This document shows positions 50,201-61,201 of a stretch of DNA of 64,000 nucleotides, piece by piece. Location: positions 7,316,064 to 7,380,063 of the forward strand of contig OW051468.1 of NCBI GenBank assembly GCA_932521025.1, written 5' to 3'. The stretch is from Oscheius onirici (taxonomy: Eukaryota > Nematoda > Chromadorea > Rhabditida > Rhabditidae). Under the pieces are notes generated by a model. It saw only the letters and a list, made by a program, of their open reading frames with translations, ran no database searches and had not been told where the DNA came from. Both the position numbers and the translations under genes were made by a program. The stretch's first letter is position 1. Each line of letters opens with the position of its first letter.

Positions 50201-50222
50201 ATAATAAAATACCGGTTTATTA
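50201..50222. promoter_or_regulatory. Overlapping bidirectional poly(A) signals
   Basis: AATAAA on the plus strand (about 50203) and AATAAA on the minus strand (plus-strand tttatt at about 50216) lie within 20 bp, between two convergent genes whose stops are about 51 nt apart. Each fits the poly(A) signal of its own gene, so the transcripts probably overlap. Confidence 0.6.
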
Positions 50223-50237
50223 GACAGTTAGACATGC

Positions 50238-51038
50238 TTACTTCTCAGTATAGGCGGGAGGAGCGGTGGTCGGGACCGGCTCGACAGCCACGACGGGGAC
50301 AGAGGTCACAACGATGTGAGTCTCTTGAGGATCACGCATGAAACAGTACCAGATTCCGTGGATTCTGAAAGAGTTATCTATGACTAAAAATGAGCTAAAG
50401 AGGAAAATATAAAGCAAATCTTACATGCTGGGCAGGACGAAGGGGAAGAGAAGGACGATGTTCAAGCAGACGTGACAGGTACAGTTACGGGCGTGGTACC
50501 AGACGGCGAGGGGCTGAAAATGTCCAGGTGGTTCTTGTTCTTCTACTCGTAAACAAAAATGACCAATCGCACAAGATACATTTACTGGCTGTATTATCCT
50601 CTTTCTGCTCAATTATGAACAGTTCCGATCCAGATTGTAGAATTTTAAAAAGGTTTCCATCTGATCTACATATTTTTTTTTTTACAAAAGTTATGCGCAA
50701 AAACTAGAACTGCTTCGAAAACGAGTTTTTTCGTTGTTAGTATCAGTCACAGACTCGTGTTGTTCAAAATAACGATCATTCTATTGAACATGTGCACATC
50801 AAACAGTTTGAATCTGTCATAAACTTCATAGGAATTCGGTTTCTCAAATACCGGGTTGGTTTGAAAGTTCTTTGCATAGCAAGCTCCTCTCAAAGTCTAT
50901 GCATAACATATTTATATTTTGATACTTTTTTATGATTGATTTTAGTGTTATTTTTGCTCATTTTCAACATGGTACAAAACGTACCGGGAAGAAGAGGATA
51001 AGGAGGATCTCGATGATTTTATCCGTGTCTGTTGACAT
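50238..51038 (-). CDS. Pmp3/UPF0057 plasma-membrane proteolipid (copy 1)
   Basis: Three exons (50985-51038, 50425-50513, 50238-50364) give 89 aa. The family is a two-helix hairpin proteolipid, about 55-60 aa in its core, affecting membrane potential and cation tolerance in yeast and plants. The core reads TDKIIEILLILFFP, PLAVWYHARNCTCHV, CLNIVLLFPFVLPSIIHGI, then a cytosolic-type tail ending in TAPPAYTEK with a PPxY motif. The 471-nt first intron is long for this window. The ATG is preceded by ttttttcag plus eight bases. It is the downstream-most of three tandem copies on this strand. Confidence 0.88.
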
Positions 51039-52275
51039 TGTAGGCTCTGAAAAAATTGTAGTTTTCTCATAAAAAATTTGAAAAGAAGAAATGTTAAAAA
51101 CAGGCGTGGGACAGTTATAGAAAAACGACGCGCAACGGGTCTCCGACCTCGATCAATTGATCCCACGCCGAGATATGGCCTATTAGTTGTGGCAGGCTGT
51201 GGCAGAGAGCCAGGGGTCAGCTAGGTTGTTTTTGGCGGACTTTCTATCCTTTCCCATGCTGTTTGCAGCACATGTTGTTGGGGATGTAAAAACTAATTGG
51301 GTGCTGGGAACGGGACGATAGGCTAAAGAAAGAGGAACAAAGAAAGGGTCGGAGACGGTCAGGTTCCCAGTGAGGAGTCAATGTGAACAGAAGGAAGACT
51401 TCGGAGAGAAACTCTTCATTTTGGCCAGAGCCTATGGGACAAAATATCCGAACACAATAACAAGTTATAGAATACAAGGTTTCTATTCTGGTCAGTCCTA
51501 ACTTGCTAACTTTGAACGGAATGAAGTCATGTTGGTGTTAAAAAATGTTTAAACGATTATACTGTTAAGCGACAAGGAAGGATAAATGTTTCTTTGACGA
51601 AACTGAAAGGCATCTTGCCGCCAGACATTCAGAAATACTTAGAAAAGACCAAGAGACACGTGATTTGTTGTGAGAGAGTTCAATCAGATTAGTGCTTCTC
51701 CAACATCGAGGATAAACTTTAAAAGATAAATTTCTAGCAAAACCACTGTGTGACGTAGTAAAGAGTATGAGAAACCAATCGTAACGTGATACCACCTCAG
51801 GAGCATTTGGCAATGACTCAACACTACGCAGCTTGTGATCAACAGTCTGTGTTTTGAGCGAGGAAAAATAAATTTCGTAATTTTTGGTTGAAAAGGAGAA
51901 CAGAATTACTGGCAGAAAGCTGACAAAGAAGAAGAATTGAACTTTCGAGAAAAACCATAGGAGAGTGGAACTGAATGAAGACGCTGTGACCTCTGGGGGG
52001 AAGCCCGCAACTGGAAGTGGTCACTTTGTTTTTTAGAGAGACGGAAATCGATACTAGCGCCAGGAAAATTAGAAGCTAGGTCTGCTAGTTTCTGTTAGCT
52101 TAAGGTTTAGTATGACTTGTTTGTTCAGGAGTTGTGGGCTGGAAGCGGAAAAAATACTCCAGTTTACAAGAAGAGGGTCTCCGAAACAATCAATTTGACA
52201 GACCTTTGGCCTTTCTCTCTGGTTCCAGTTCCGCCCTCTCTCTTTCTGGTGAAACATAAAGGCGGAAGTCGTTTA
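51039..52275. other. Spacer between Pmp3 copies 1 and 2
   Basis: No exon or known element is recognised. It is moderately A/T-rich DNA with short chance frames only. Confidence 0.45.
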
Positions 52276-52904
52276 TTAAGCAGACACACGAGGTGGCGGG
52301 GCAGTTCTGTCTCTCATGTAGCAAAACCACATGGCGTGAATGATGGCCGGCAGCACGAAGAGAAGAAGGAGTAGAATGTTCAGACAGACGTGACCGGTAC
52401 AGGCACGGGCGTGGTACCAGATGGCCAGAGGCTGGAAATTCGGCAAGTTTATCACAGCTCATAATGGGATGCTTTTGACATAACCTAATGTCTCAGACTC
52501 TGTCTGCTTTGTCGCCAATATTTTAGCGAGGAACGCATTGAAATCTAGATGTTGTGAGACAAAAGTCTGAACCATTTCAGAGTATGGAGTGAAGAAAGGT
52601 ACTCCCAAAAAACTACGGGATGTACAATCTAGACAATAGTCAGAGAAGATTATCTAGACACAAGAGTCTCTGACTCACCGGCAGGAACAGGATCAACAGA
52701 ATCTCAATGATCTTGTCGGTATCGGTAGACGACATTCTTTCCTGTTCGTAGTGGGTAGGAGCTGGAGTTTCTTGAGAGACCGGAGGAACGACTGTCTCCT
52801 AAACGCCGAAACTGTTAGATCGCTGAGAAAGGAACCTTTAAATAAGGAGGCGGAGCCGTTTTATCAGAAGAAGGAATTTCGTCTGACGGGTTTGGATAAC
52901 TCAT
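52276..52904 (-). CDS. Pmp3/UPF0057 proteolipid (copy 2) with N-terminal PPxY extension
   Basis: Three exons (52836-52904, 52679-52798, 52276-52431) give 114 aa in frame. The conserved core is TDTDKIIEILLILFLP, PLAIWYHARACTGHV, CLNILLLLLFVLPAIIHAM. Unlike copies 1 and 3 it has a ~45-residue polar N-terminal extension (KTAPPPYLKETVVPPV) with a PPxY motif, similar in composition to the C-terminal tail of copy 1. A shorter form starting at MSSTDTDKII (ATG 52735, 70 aa) is possible if exon 1 is not used. The stop overlaps a poly(A) signal, TAATAAA. Confidence 0.82.
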
Positions 52905-53105
52905 GGCGAATGAGAGCGGCTCTTGTTCGACCGCCCTCTATGACGAAACTTACCATGGCTAATTGTTTACCGGGAGTTGGCAAACATGAAAGAGAGCGGA
53001 CGGGGATGAGTCAGAACAGGAAACAATGGTTTCCATCGCATGACGCGAGCCCTCTTCCCTCGTTATACGAAAACAGTAAAAATTTATTATTCTGGGAACA
53101 GAGTT

Positions 53106-53351
53106 TTAGGCAGCACTGTTCATGCGCTCACGCATGAAGCAGAACCAGATGGCGTGAACAATCGAAGGCAAAACGAAGAAGGACCAGAGCATGACACAGA
53201 GAGCAACCTGGGCTGAGCAGGCCTTCGAGTGGTACCAGACTGCCAGAGGCTGAAAAAGAAGTTTCTCTTCTTTTAGCCTAGAACTCACGGGGAAAATCAG
53301 AATGCAGATGATCTCAATGATCATGTCCATCTCTTTATCACTGGTGGCCAT
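53106..53351 (-). CDS. Pmp3/UPF0057 proteolipid (copy 3)
   Basis: Two exons (53289-53351, 53106-53249) give 68 aa, close to the minimal family length. The core is MIIEIICILIFP, PLAVWYHSKACSAQV, CVMLWSFFVLPSIVHAIWF. The exon junction falls between the two Pro residues of FPPLA, exactly as in the other two copies, so the array arose by tandem duplication. The ATG follows atcttcag plus three bases. It lies 201 nt upstream of copy 2. Confidence 0.87.
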   Translation of the reverse strand: MATSDKEMDMIIEIICILIFPVSSRLKEEKLLFQPLAVWYHSKACSAQVALCVMLWSFFVLPSIVHAIWFCFMRERMNSAA

Positions 53352-53882
53352 TTTCTGAAGATTGAATGAAATGGTTTGCTGTAAAAGAGTATATTTGAAA
53401 TTGTTCTCTGGAAGTGCTTGATCGGAAATGAAGATCGTGTCGAAGTGGCTAAGAATCGGAGAGAAGAAATTGCCATACATAAGAGAAAGATTCAACTCTT
53501 TCCTACAATACAGTCTCGCATCTCGACAACCACGACTACCAAGCCGGCATGATGTCTTTATGAGAAAGAACGTCTGGATAACGATGCCGAGGAACTTGTA
53601 GAAACTATCAATTTTGTCAAGTCGCAACGACGAGTTACAGGAAACGACTCGTACTATGATCTGTCTGGCTGTGGAAAAAGACTGCTACGAGGACTACCTG
53701 AAGCTGTATCCTCAAGGAATTCTGACCCTGTGATAGTAGCTTTATGGTTTCGGACATTGAGAGTTTGATATTTGTTTACAAAAATCAGAAATTGCTGCGG
53801 CTTTATGAATCTGGAGAAAAGTGGCGAAACAAGAAATGAATACTGACAAAAAGCTCATCGAACACGGAGAACACACTGACTG
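53352..53882. other. Spacer between Pmp3 copy 3 and the retrotransposon fragment
   Basis: No gene is recognised. The 5' boundary of the retroelement is unclear and may lie within this stretch, but no reverse-transcriptase motif is readable before about 53883. Confidence 0.4.
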
Positions 53883-54617
53883 TTGCTAGAGGACTTAGCC
53901 AATCGAAGCTCCGAATGCGGATTGTCTTTGAATTTCCAGAAGACTAAGATCATGTCTAACTGTGCCCAGACGGTGAGTTCTGTCAACGGAGAAATTGTAC
54001 CTTATTGCGGGGACTATATATACCTTGGAACAAGAGTCTCTTTTGACAGGAACAACACGCTCGAAGTCACTAGACGGATTCGATCAGCTTGGTCCGCCTT
54101 CAACAGGTTCTATGAGATTTTCACCAATAGACGAATGCCTCTTGGCCAAAAGAGAAAATTGTACAAGGTTTGCATTGAGCTGTGTCTGTTGTACGCCTCG
54201 GAAACGTGGCCAACGCGACAAAAAGATATAGCGAAGCTCCAGACAACGCAGAGGAAAATGATGAGGAAAATGGTAGGGATAACATTGTTAGACAGAAGAA
54301 CGAACGACTGGCTAGAGGAGACGGTCAGGTTACCCGATATAAGGAAAGAATTTCTCAAGAGAAAATGGAACTGGGCAAGGAAAATTGCAAACATGGAAGA
54401 TGACCGATGGACAAAGCTTATGAACGAATGGAGGCCTTGGAAGCGGAAAAGGACGACAGTACGATCAAAGTCTAGATGGAGAGACGAGTTCGTGGAGCCT
54501 TTGGGAGAAATTTGGAGGAGAACAGCAAGAAAAGATCCGGATCTATAGAAGGTTAGCATGGCGCAACATATAGCAAGTATATGATCATTGCGAATAAATA
54601 GAAATAGAAATAGAAAT
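53883..54617 (+). mobile_element. 5'-truncated RTE-like non-LTR retrotransposon
   Basis: The open frame to 54548 encodes about 221 aa of the C-terminal end of a non-LTR reverse transcriptase: GLSLNFQKTKIMSN, YIYLGTRVSF, RRIRSAWSAFNRF, LYASETW, and a Trp-rich basic thumb-like tail. The catalytic YxDD region and the endonuclease are absent, so it is dead on arrival. The 3' end carries a short tandem tail, (AAATAG)n-like, at 54594-54617, typical of RTE-clade insertions. The frame is still open, suggesting recent insertion. Confidence 0.85.
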
Positions 54618-54776
54618 TTTATACTGCCACAGAGTGATTCAAACTCGCGGAACGTTGGAGCAGTCAAAATACAAGAGATTAAATAAGGAAAGAATGTCAG
54701 CTGACTAACAAAAGCCTGAGAACAAAGAGAAGAACAGAGAACGTTAAACACTTTATTCAATTGTGACTTACATTCC

Positions 54777-56196
54777 CTAGGCTGCCCGATGGTGAGACGG
54801 CAGCCCATCTGTCTTCCTTCTGGCGCAGCTGAGTCCGAGGAGGACGACGGCAATGAAAAGCAGATTGAGCAAAGTCGTCGGACTGAAGACGTCGTCCCAG
54901 CTGCGCATCCTGTAGAGCACGGATCCGGCTCGGACACAGAGCACGTTGTAGGGCAGAAGACCGACGGCCACAGTCAGCATGTGAATCCGAAGAGGGATTC
55001 CGACGAACGGCGAGCAGATGTTTACCTTAACCATTGATTAGAAAGTGAACTGCCTTACCAGCCAGTGCGGAGTGAAAGGGAAGATTCGGGCCGAGAGAAG
55101 CAGCAGCAGACGTTGAGGGCCGTTGATTTTGCTTTGGAGATGGTCCAGTTGGGCTGGGAACCAGGCGTGGACGAGTTCCTTGGCAAAGATGGACGAGAGT
55201 AGAAAGCAGCAGCTGGAACCGATGGTCGAGAGGATACACGAGAGCAGCGAACCCAGAACGGGGCCAAAGACTGCGCCAGAGAGCAGGTTCTGAAAACGAT
55301 CTCTGAGAGCAATAGTGAGAAAAGAAGAGAGACAATCCAACATAATGGCTTGAATTGTTCGACTGTTGTTATTTCAAAAATCAGGCAAACTGTTTAACTG
55401 TGGCCATTGTAGTTTTGAAGACGATCAGTTTCCCAATTACAGTACACAAATTAAGGACGCGTAACTTTATGCCCGCGGGCATAAAGTACGCCAATGAACT
55501 GGAAACAATATACAGGGTGAAAAACTTCATCAGTATGCTTCTAGTGATAGCCTAAGCATTTAACAGGGGTTATTACTCTCGCTGTGAGCTTTCAGTTGGG
55601 TCTGAGATGTCATAACTTCCTGGCGATCAATCTGCTTTTAGTGATAACCTAAGCATTTACAAGGGGTTATCACTCTCGCTGTGCATCTCAGTTGGGCTGT
55701 AGAAGTCATAACTTTCCTACTTTGTTCCAAAAATCGAACTTTGTTTGGGAATTTGTTATGGGGACTTTATGCCCGCCGACCGTACTTTTCGCACGCGGAC
55801 CTTACTTTATGCCCGCGGGAAATTCGGGCATAAAGTTACGCCCCCACAAATTAACAAGAGTCAGTGGCTTAAATTGCAGAAACCTAGTCAGTACATACAG
55901 TAAGCAAAAATGACCCTTTTTTTCTGACAATATTTCTAAAGAAAACTAACCAGAATGAATGATCCCGGAATGACAAAGGCCTGCTTGTAGATGTAGAGAG
56001 CTGCAAAGAGCAGCAGACTCCAGTAGGGATGCTTGTTGCGGTAGACGAGGATCTCATCGGCCAGTTGAGTCAGTTTCTGGACGTCGGACGGAAAGAGTAG
56101 TCGGCTCTCGGCAGTCGGGGCCAGATAGACGAGCAGAAGGACGGCGCCGGTGGCAACAAAAAAGACGGACAGCAGTCCGCGGAGTCCCTTCAGCAT
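54777..56196 (-). CDS. TMEM41-like VTT-domain membrane protein
   Basis: Three exons (55951-56196, 55059-55289, 54777-55025) give 241 aa. TMEM41 proteins are ER multi-pass VTT (DedA-like) proteins with lipid scramblase activity, needed for autophagy and lipoprotein handling. Seen here: N-terminal membrane helix, ALYIYKQAFVIPGSFIL, LLSGAVFGPVLGSLL, GSSCCFLLSSIFAKELV, the hallmark FPFTPHWLVNICSPFVGIP, and final helices. Whether it is closer to TMEM41A or B is not decided. The 661-nt first intron holds an inverted-repeat element. The ATG directly follows aattag. The gene lies 139 nt downstream of dystrobrevin on the same strand. The last intron uses a ttaag acceptor. Confidence 0.87.
55455..55844. 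mobile_element. Inverted-repeat element with internal tandem duplication and target duplication
   Basis: gcgtaactttatgcccg at 55459-55475 is inverted at 55825-55841. Sub-copies of the motif (gcccgcgggcataaagt) recur inside both ends. The interior has two imperfect tandem units (about 55540-55620 and 55636-55712) sharing cctaagcattt and actctcgctgtg. Both flanks carry cacaaattaa (55445-55454 and 55845-55854), a candidate 10-bp target duplication. It sits in the first TMEM41 intron. Confidence 0.75.
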
Positions 56197-56335
56197 CTAA
56201 TTGCTTTCTTTGAAACAATTTAGCTTTATCTTGTTTCTCTCAAAAAATATAAACAAAAACAAAACATTTATAAGTTTTAATTGATTTGGAAAGAGCTCGT
56301 GTACCCGTAAAACAAAGTCAAGATTTGGAAATTTT

Positions 56336-58933
56336 CTATAGAGGCCGGTAGGTGCCATTCGAGATGGGGACGGCACCGTCAGCTTGAGCTTCATCCAGTT
56401 CGCGAACAAGCTCGCTCATGTTGGAGGTTATTTGGTCGGCGGCCGAGAGCAGATCGCCCTGCAATCACTTTTTGAGCAAACGTTGAAAAGAGACCAACCT
56501 GAAGACTCGTGGCTGGTAGACTACCGGCCCTGAAAGCGCTTGCCATCTTGCTTCGGACCCCCGTGAGATCTTGGATCTGGGACATTGAAGCGGAAGGATA
56601 TCCTCCAGGAGGCGGTTGTCCAGTTCCCGGAGCATTCAATTGGGCCATCAACTGTTCCAGCTGCATCATCAGGTCGCGTCTCTTCTGCTGCATTACGAAC
56701 ATTTTCTCCTCCAGATGACTCTTCCTGTCGCGGAGTCCCGTCAACTGACCGTCCTCTCCCAGAACCTAGGAAACTTTATTGGAAAAGAAACTTTCTTCAG
56801 ACTACCTGACTCTCCAGTCTGGTCATCTCCCTCATCATTTGAGTATTCTCCTCTTCGAGTTGAGCAATCAGGGCACGTTCGTCCATCACTGAACTCCGTT
56901 CCCGACCATTCATTCCCAGAGGACCGAGAGGATACTATAAAGACGTCTGTTGGAAAGAGAGAGAGGGAAGACTCACATCAGCTCTTCCACTCAGTTTCGC
57001 AGAATATCTAGCTATTAGTTTATGCTCGTCGTCTACAGTTCCACCATTGGAGACCTGTCCTGGCAGTAGGACGGGTGACTGTGGCCATCCTCCAGTAGTC
57101 TCAGCCGGATGTCTTCTCAACATGGTCGGCGTCGAAGGAACAATATTCTGCAGCTCGAGTGGTCGTTGTGGACGTTCCGAAAAGATCGCATGACTCTTTG
57201 GTGCTGTGGACGGAATGCACTGCAGAGATTTGTGGATTGAATGAGCCAATTGCTTCGTGGGAGATTTCTGAATTGGTTATTGGAGAAAAACTCTGAAGAG
57301 ACGTACGTAAGAAGAGTATTCTTTCATCTCATGCTCATTTGAATGGTTCTGACTCGTTCGGCCTCTCCAAAAACAATTTTGACATAGCTGATAGTTTGAG
57401 CAACGTTGACACTTGTAGCGGAAACCCGTAAAGGAACGGACCTGAACCTCTGTCGTTTTTGTTTTCTAAAAAATAATTAAAAAAACCTGACAGGCATCAC
57501 AGATGACCGGATGGTAGACATGCTCTACGGCGGCCATTCTGTGAAGAAGAGGAAGCCACATGATGCAGGGAGGACATGGATCGGAGAGAAGGACGTCGAG
57601 GAATTGATTGAGAGTCACACGAGAGTCCTAAACGAGTTTTTATTCCCCATCCTCAAAATATGCTGTCTAACTGTGGCAGTTGTGGCAAAGTAAGTGACTT
57701 ACCCTCGCGAAGCACTGACCAGGCAAACCCTCGCTGAATCCGAAGGTCGGAGCTTCAAAAACGGCAGTCGGCAGAGCCAAAACCTGCTGCAAAAAGTCGC
57801 CGAACCTGTCGTGGTCCATGAAGCCGGAAGAGTCGGAAATTTGACTGAACATGTCTAGAAAAACTTTCTTGAAGAGATATAAAACCAGAACTGACATCTC
57901 AACTTGTCTACCAGTTTCCCTGCACAGACTGTCGCTAGAGCTATTTTTATCGAAAAGACACTCAATCGGCCTGTTTGTTGTCTAAAAAATCTTGTTTATA
58001 AATCAGAGAAGAGCCAACTTGTCATAAGCGCCAAGAAGGAATGATAAGAGCATGGAAATGGACTTGTCAGTGTCGATATGTTGCGAAGCGATGAGTCTCT
58101 TGTTCAAATTGTGGAATATTGTAGCAAGGAGCAGTTCCAGGCGCGACGTTTTGACCTGTAAAATGTATAAGTTGAGAGGTTTTTTGTTGGAATTTCGTGA
58201 CCTGGTAAAGTAACTACAGTTCATCCTGAATTTTGAAGCAAGAGCAGAACTCTCACTTTTCTAGTTCATGCTTACATTTTTCAGCTTACCGATGTTCTAG
58301 AAAGTCGTAGAGCTCTTCAAATACTACAACTTTGCTGAACATTCCAAAACTTGAAAGGGTTAGCGAGCTTTTCGAACTTCCAAAATTTCTAGGGGACTAA
58401 AGTAGACGTGCCGTTTTAAACCAACCTGAGTGTGAATTGGCATCTGATTCAGTCCATTTTCCCTAAACGATTCGATCATGTTCCAAATGTCGACCAGATG
58501 CACTGAAAAAGAAAGACTATATTCAACCTAGTGACCTCAAACCGTTGGTCTTCTTCTGTACAAAGCGAAGTTTACACGCTGCTCTGTATGTCGCAAACCT
58601 GATGGAATCAAAGTCTTGAACACCTGAAACGGGAATCTTTTAACATTTTTAAGGATTCCTTACGCATTTCATCGATGAGTCCCTGCATTTCGGCCGAACA
58701 GTCCGGCACGGCCGCTGCTGCAGCCGCATCTTCGGCGCTCTGCCACATGCGCCCCAGACGCCTGGTCCTGAAGGTTTTTGTAAGGTAAACCTCAAAAAAA
58801 GAGGAAAAGATTCGTACTTTCTGATGCTGGCGTAGCGCGAGGTATCTGGCGAGATGGCTCTGGGAAAATTCGCAGCCATTTCAATGGGAGAGAGACTGAC
58901 GGGAATACGAGAAGGGATGGCAGAAAATAACAT
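56336..58933 (-). CDS. dyb-1: Dystrobrevin
   Basis: Thirteen exons join in frame to 612 aa: 58818-58933, 58664-58767, 58543-58623, 58426-58502, 58019-58155, 57896-57981, 57703-57854, 57487-57627, 57307-57441, 56977-57267, 56806-56934, 56499-56765, 56336-56458. Dystrobrevin is a cytoplasmic partner of dystrophin and syntrophin at muscle and neuronal membranes. Seen in order: the EF-hand-like region (STYRT-type [75 protein letters not shown]), [21 protein letters not shown], a ZZ zinc finger ([33 protein letters not shown]), [15 protein letters not shown], and two C-terminal coiled coils. No actin-binding or spectrin repeats are present, which separates it from dystrophin. The reading frame is intact. 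Confidence 0.95.
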
Positions 58934-60980
58934 TAGGATTGGAGGGCGGACTGAGAGACAATGTGCCTTTTTGAATCATGGTTTATAAACTGGGAGAGAG
59001 AGTTGGTGGGGAGGCTAACTGAGTCACACTGATTGGTTTAGGCTGGTCAACTGACCGGAATAATCCAGCCAATTGCTTTGGGAAAAGAAGACAAATGACC
59101 GGAACACTGGCTATAAACTCACTCTCTCCCTGGCTTTACTATTGAATTAGGAAAACGAGCAGGGCAGTGATTGGATGGGAGCGAGAGACAGAAAGCTTGA
59201 TTCATCAAGAGACAGGCTGTCTAACTGTGGATGTTGTGGCTTTGAAAAAAAACAGGCCACCAACAGCCTGGCCGTCTAACTGTAGCCCCAACACTGGAAA
59301 AGACTCATATTGCAAAATGAGAATAGTCTCTGCAAATAGGCCAGATGAATTATGGAGGGGTTCGGTCTGGAATGGATTCTTCTGTCTCCGGGAAGCAGGT
59401 GCAACTCTCCGGCCCCGAAAAAAGCTTGACCATCGGGAACCCAGACCTTACGGGGACCACGACGAGCCTCATTAGCCTATAGCATCTGTTCCGGAAGACT
59501 CGGCGAACGTTATTACCAATTCGCGGACCTGAGGATTAGAAGACAACCGGCGCAACCGATTGAAATATGAGAAGAGAGAGGCAGAGCGGAATGTGGTCCC
59601 AAAGTTTAGGGTATAGAAAAAGAGGCATTTACATATGAATGAAATAGACGGGTTGTGTGTGTTCGATTCCTTCGGGAGATGAATGAGGAGAACGCGCCTT
59701 TCTTTCTAAGCGGGTTGGAATGAGTAATGAGAACGTGAAATGCAGGAAAACGGGAGAGGAAAAGCTTCGATTCGTTCTGGTATGGAAAGAGAATAGAAAC
59801 ATAGTCTGGTTAGGGTCTGTAATTCTCAAATATTGGATTAAAGGGTGGATAGTCAGGCTGCTGTCCATCGTACTCGACATATAATGCCCAAAAAATTTCG
59901 TTCCGATCCAATGAAAGGTTCAAAAATGATCAAAGTTGTAGTTTAGAATCTTGCCAACAACTTTTCTGAACACCGAGATGCTGAAAAGTCGCCTCTAAAG
60001 CTATCTTTGTAAGAGACAAGTTCCTGTCAATTATAATCCCAGGTAACTGGAAATGTTATCGGTCACAAATTTCCTGTAGTTTGAAAAAATGTCTCCTCGT
60101 ACTGGATTACAACTAAAATGTATTAGCACTATGAGTCAAGTATCGAAAATTTCCGTTCCGATTATCAAACGAATGATAATGAGAAAACAGTCATTGTTTC
60201 CTAGCAAATACATGAAAATATCAAATTTTTACGGAATGGAAGTCTGAAAGGAAGGCCTGTTTGGCGTGATAAGAAGACCTAAAAGAAATTTTTCCAATCA
60301 AAGCGTGACGACAGCGGAAACTGCTGCTGCAACAATAACGGGGAAACGAATAAAATCTTCTGCATAGTAAAATAGATGCAAAGGGCAAAGGAGATTGGCG
60401 ACTCCTCCCTCCAAACTATTACACCCGAAACATTTCTCTCCCTCCGAGCTCAAGCAAAACGACGCGGCTGAGAGTGAGAGTGAGGGTAAAATGGGTACCT
60501 CCTGCAAACAAGCAGTGCATTTGCTCACAACTTTTTGGTATTTGTTTTTTTTTGTGTGCAGAATTGTAGTCTGCACTTTGAAGACAAAACCTATTTTGGC
60601 GGGGGAAAGAAAAGACGTCTCGGCCTCAGCACACGGGATCGATGAACTCCAACGGGAGGACACATGGGGCAGTGAGAGGAAAGCCGCCAAACGGCGCCTG
60701 CCACGAGCTCTTGAGACGTCGCCACACACGTATGATTTATCTTTCCGTTTTTTTAGAGTTTTCACAGAATTTTGCATATATTTCCAGTTGTTAAAGTCTC
60801 AGCAACCTAGCTCAACGAGAACACTTGTCAGTAAAACAAACAACACTGGATATGTTACAATTGCAGACGCAGTTAATTGTGTTTTTTTAGAATAGTCTAG
60901 AGTACTTTCAGTTGCGGGTGTGCTCATAAACCCTCACAATGAAGGTACTGTACTCTGTCTGTGCTGTCTCTAGAATTTAT
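58934..60980. other. Spacer upstream of dystrobrevin
   Basis: No convincing exon is seen. Two copies of the dispersed repeat lie at about 59218 and 59271, in the same orientation around a short cag-gcc-rich stretch. The longest chance frames (about 60300-60895, both strands) lack protein-like composition. Confidence 0.5.
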
Positions 60981-60984
60981 ACTG

Positions 60985-61201
60985 TTAAACTGAAGATTTT
61001 CCGTGTGGAAGTGGCGCAAAAGAGAAGTTCAATCAGAACAAGATATTATTCTGGGCGAATCAACTGGGTGGAAAGCTTCCAAACTCTAAGATGACTCTGG
61101 CAGCAAATAATCGCTCTATTCCGAGAGAGTTGCAGAGATTGATGGTTCCGACTTACGAGTACTTCAAGAAGACGGAGGCTTGTGGAGAATCGGAGGGGTA
61201 G
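60985..61201 (+). CDS. Possible orphan exon or gene fragment
   Basis: A frame after an in-frame TAA at about 60985 reads protein-like sequence (EKFNQNKILFWANQLGGK, RELQRLMVPTYEYFKKTE) and ends at TAG 61199-61201. The only internal ATG would start at KMTLAANNRS (about 61091). No acceptor with the right phase is obvious, so the beginning is undefined. No family is recognised. It may be a decayed gene or a terminal exon of a gene I cannot assemble. Confidence 0.25.

Noticed and set aside
60298-60895. Two overlapping ~160-aa frames on opposite strands
   Set aside because: Neither has domain-like composition, splice-site support or a family match; mutual antisense openness is likely chance.
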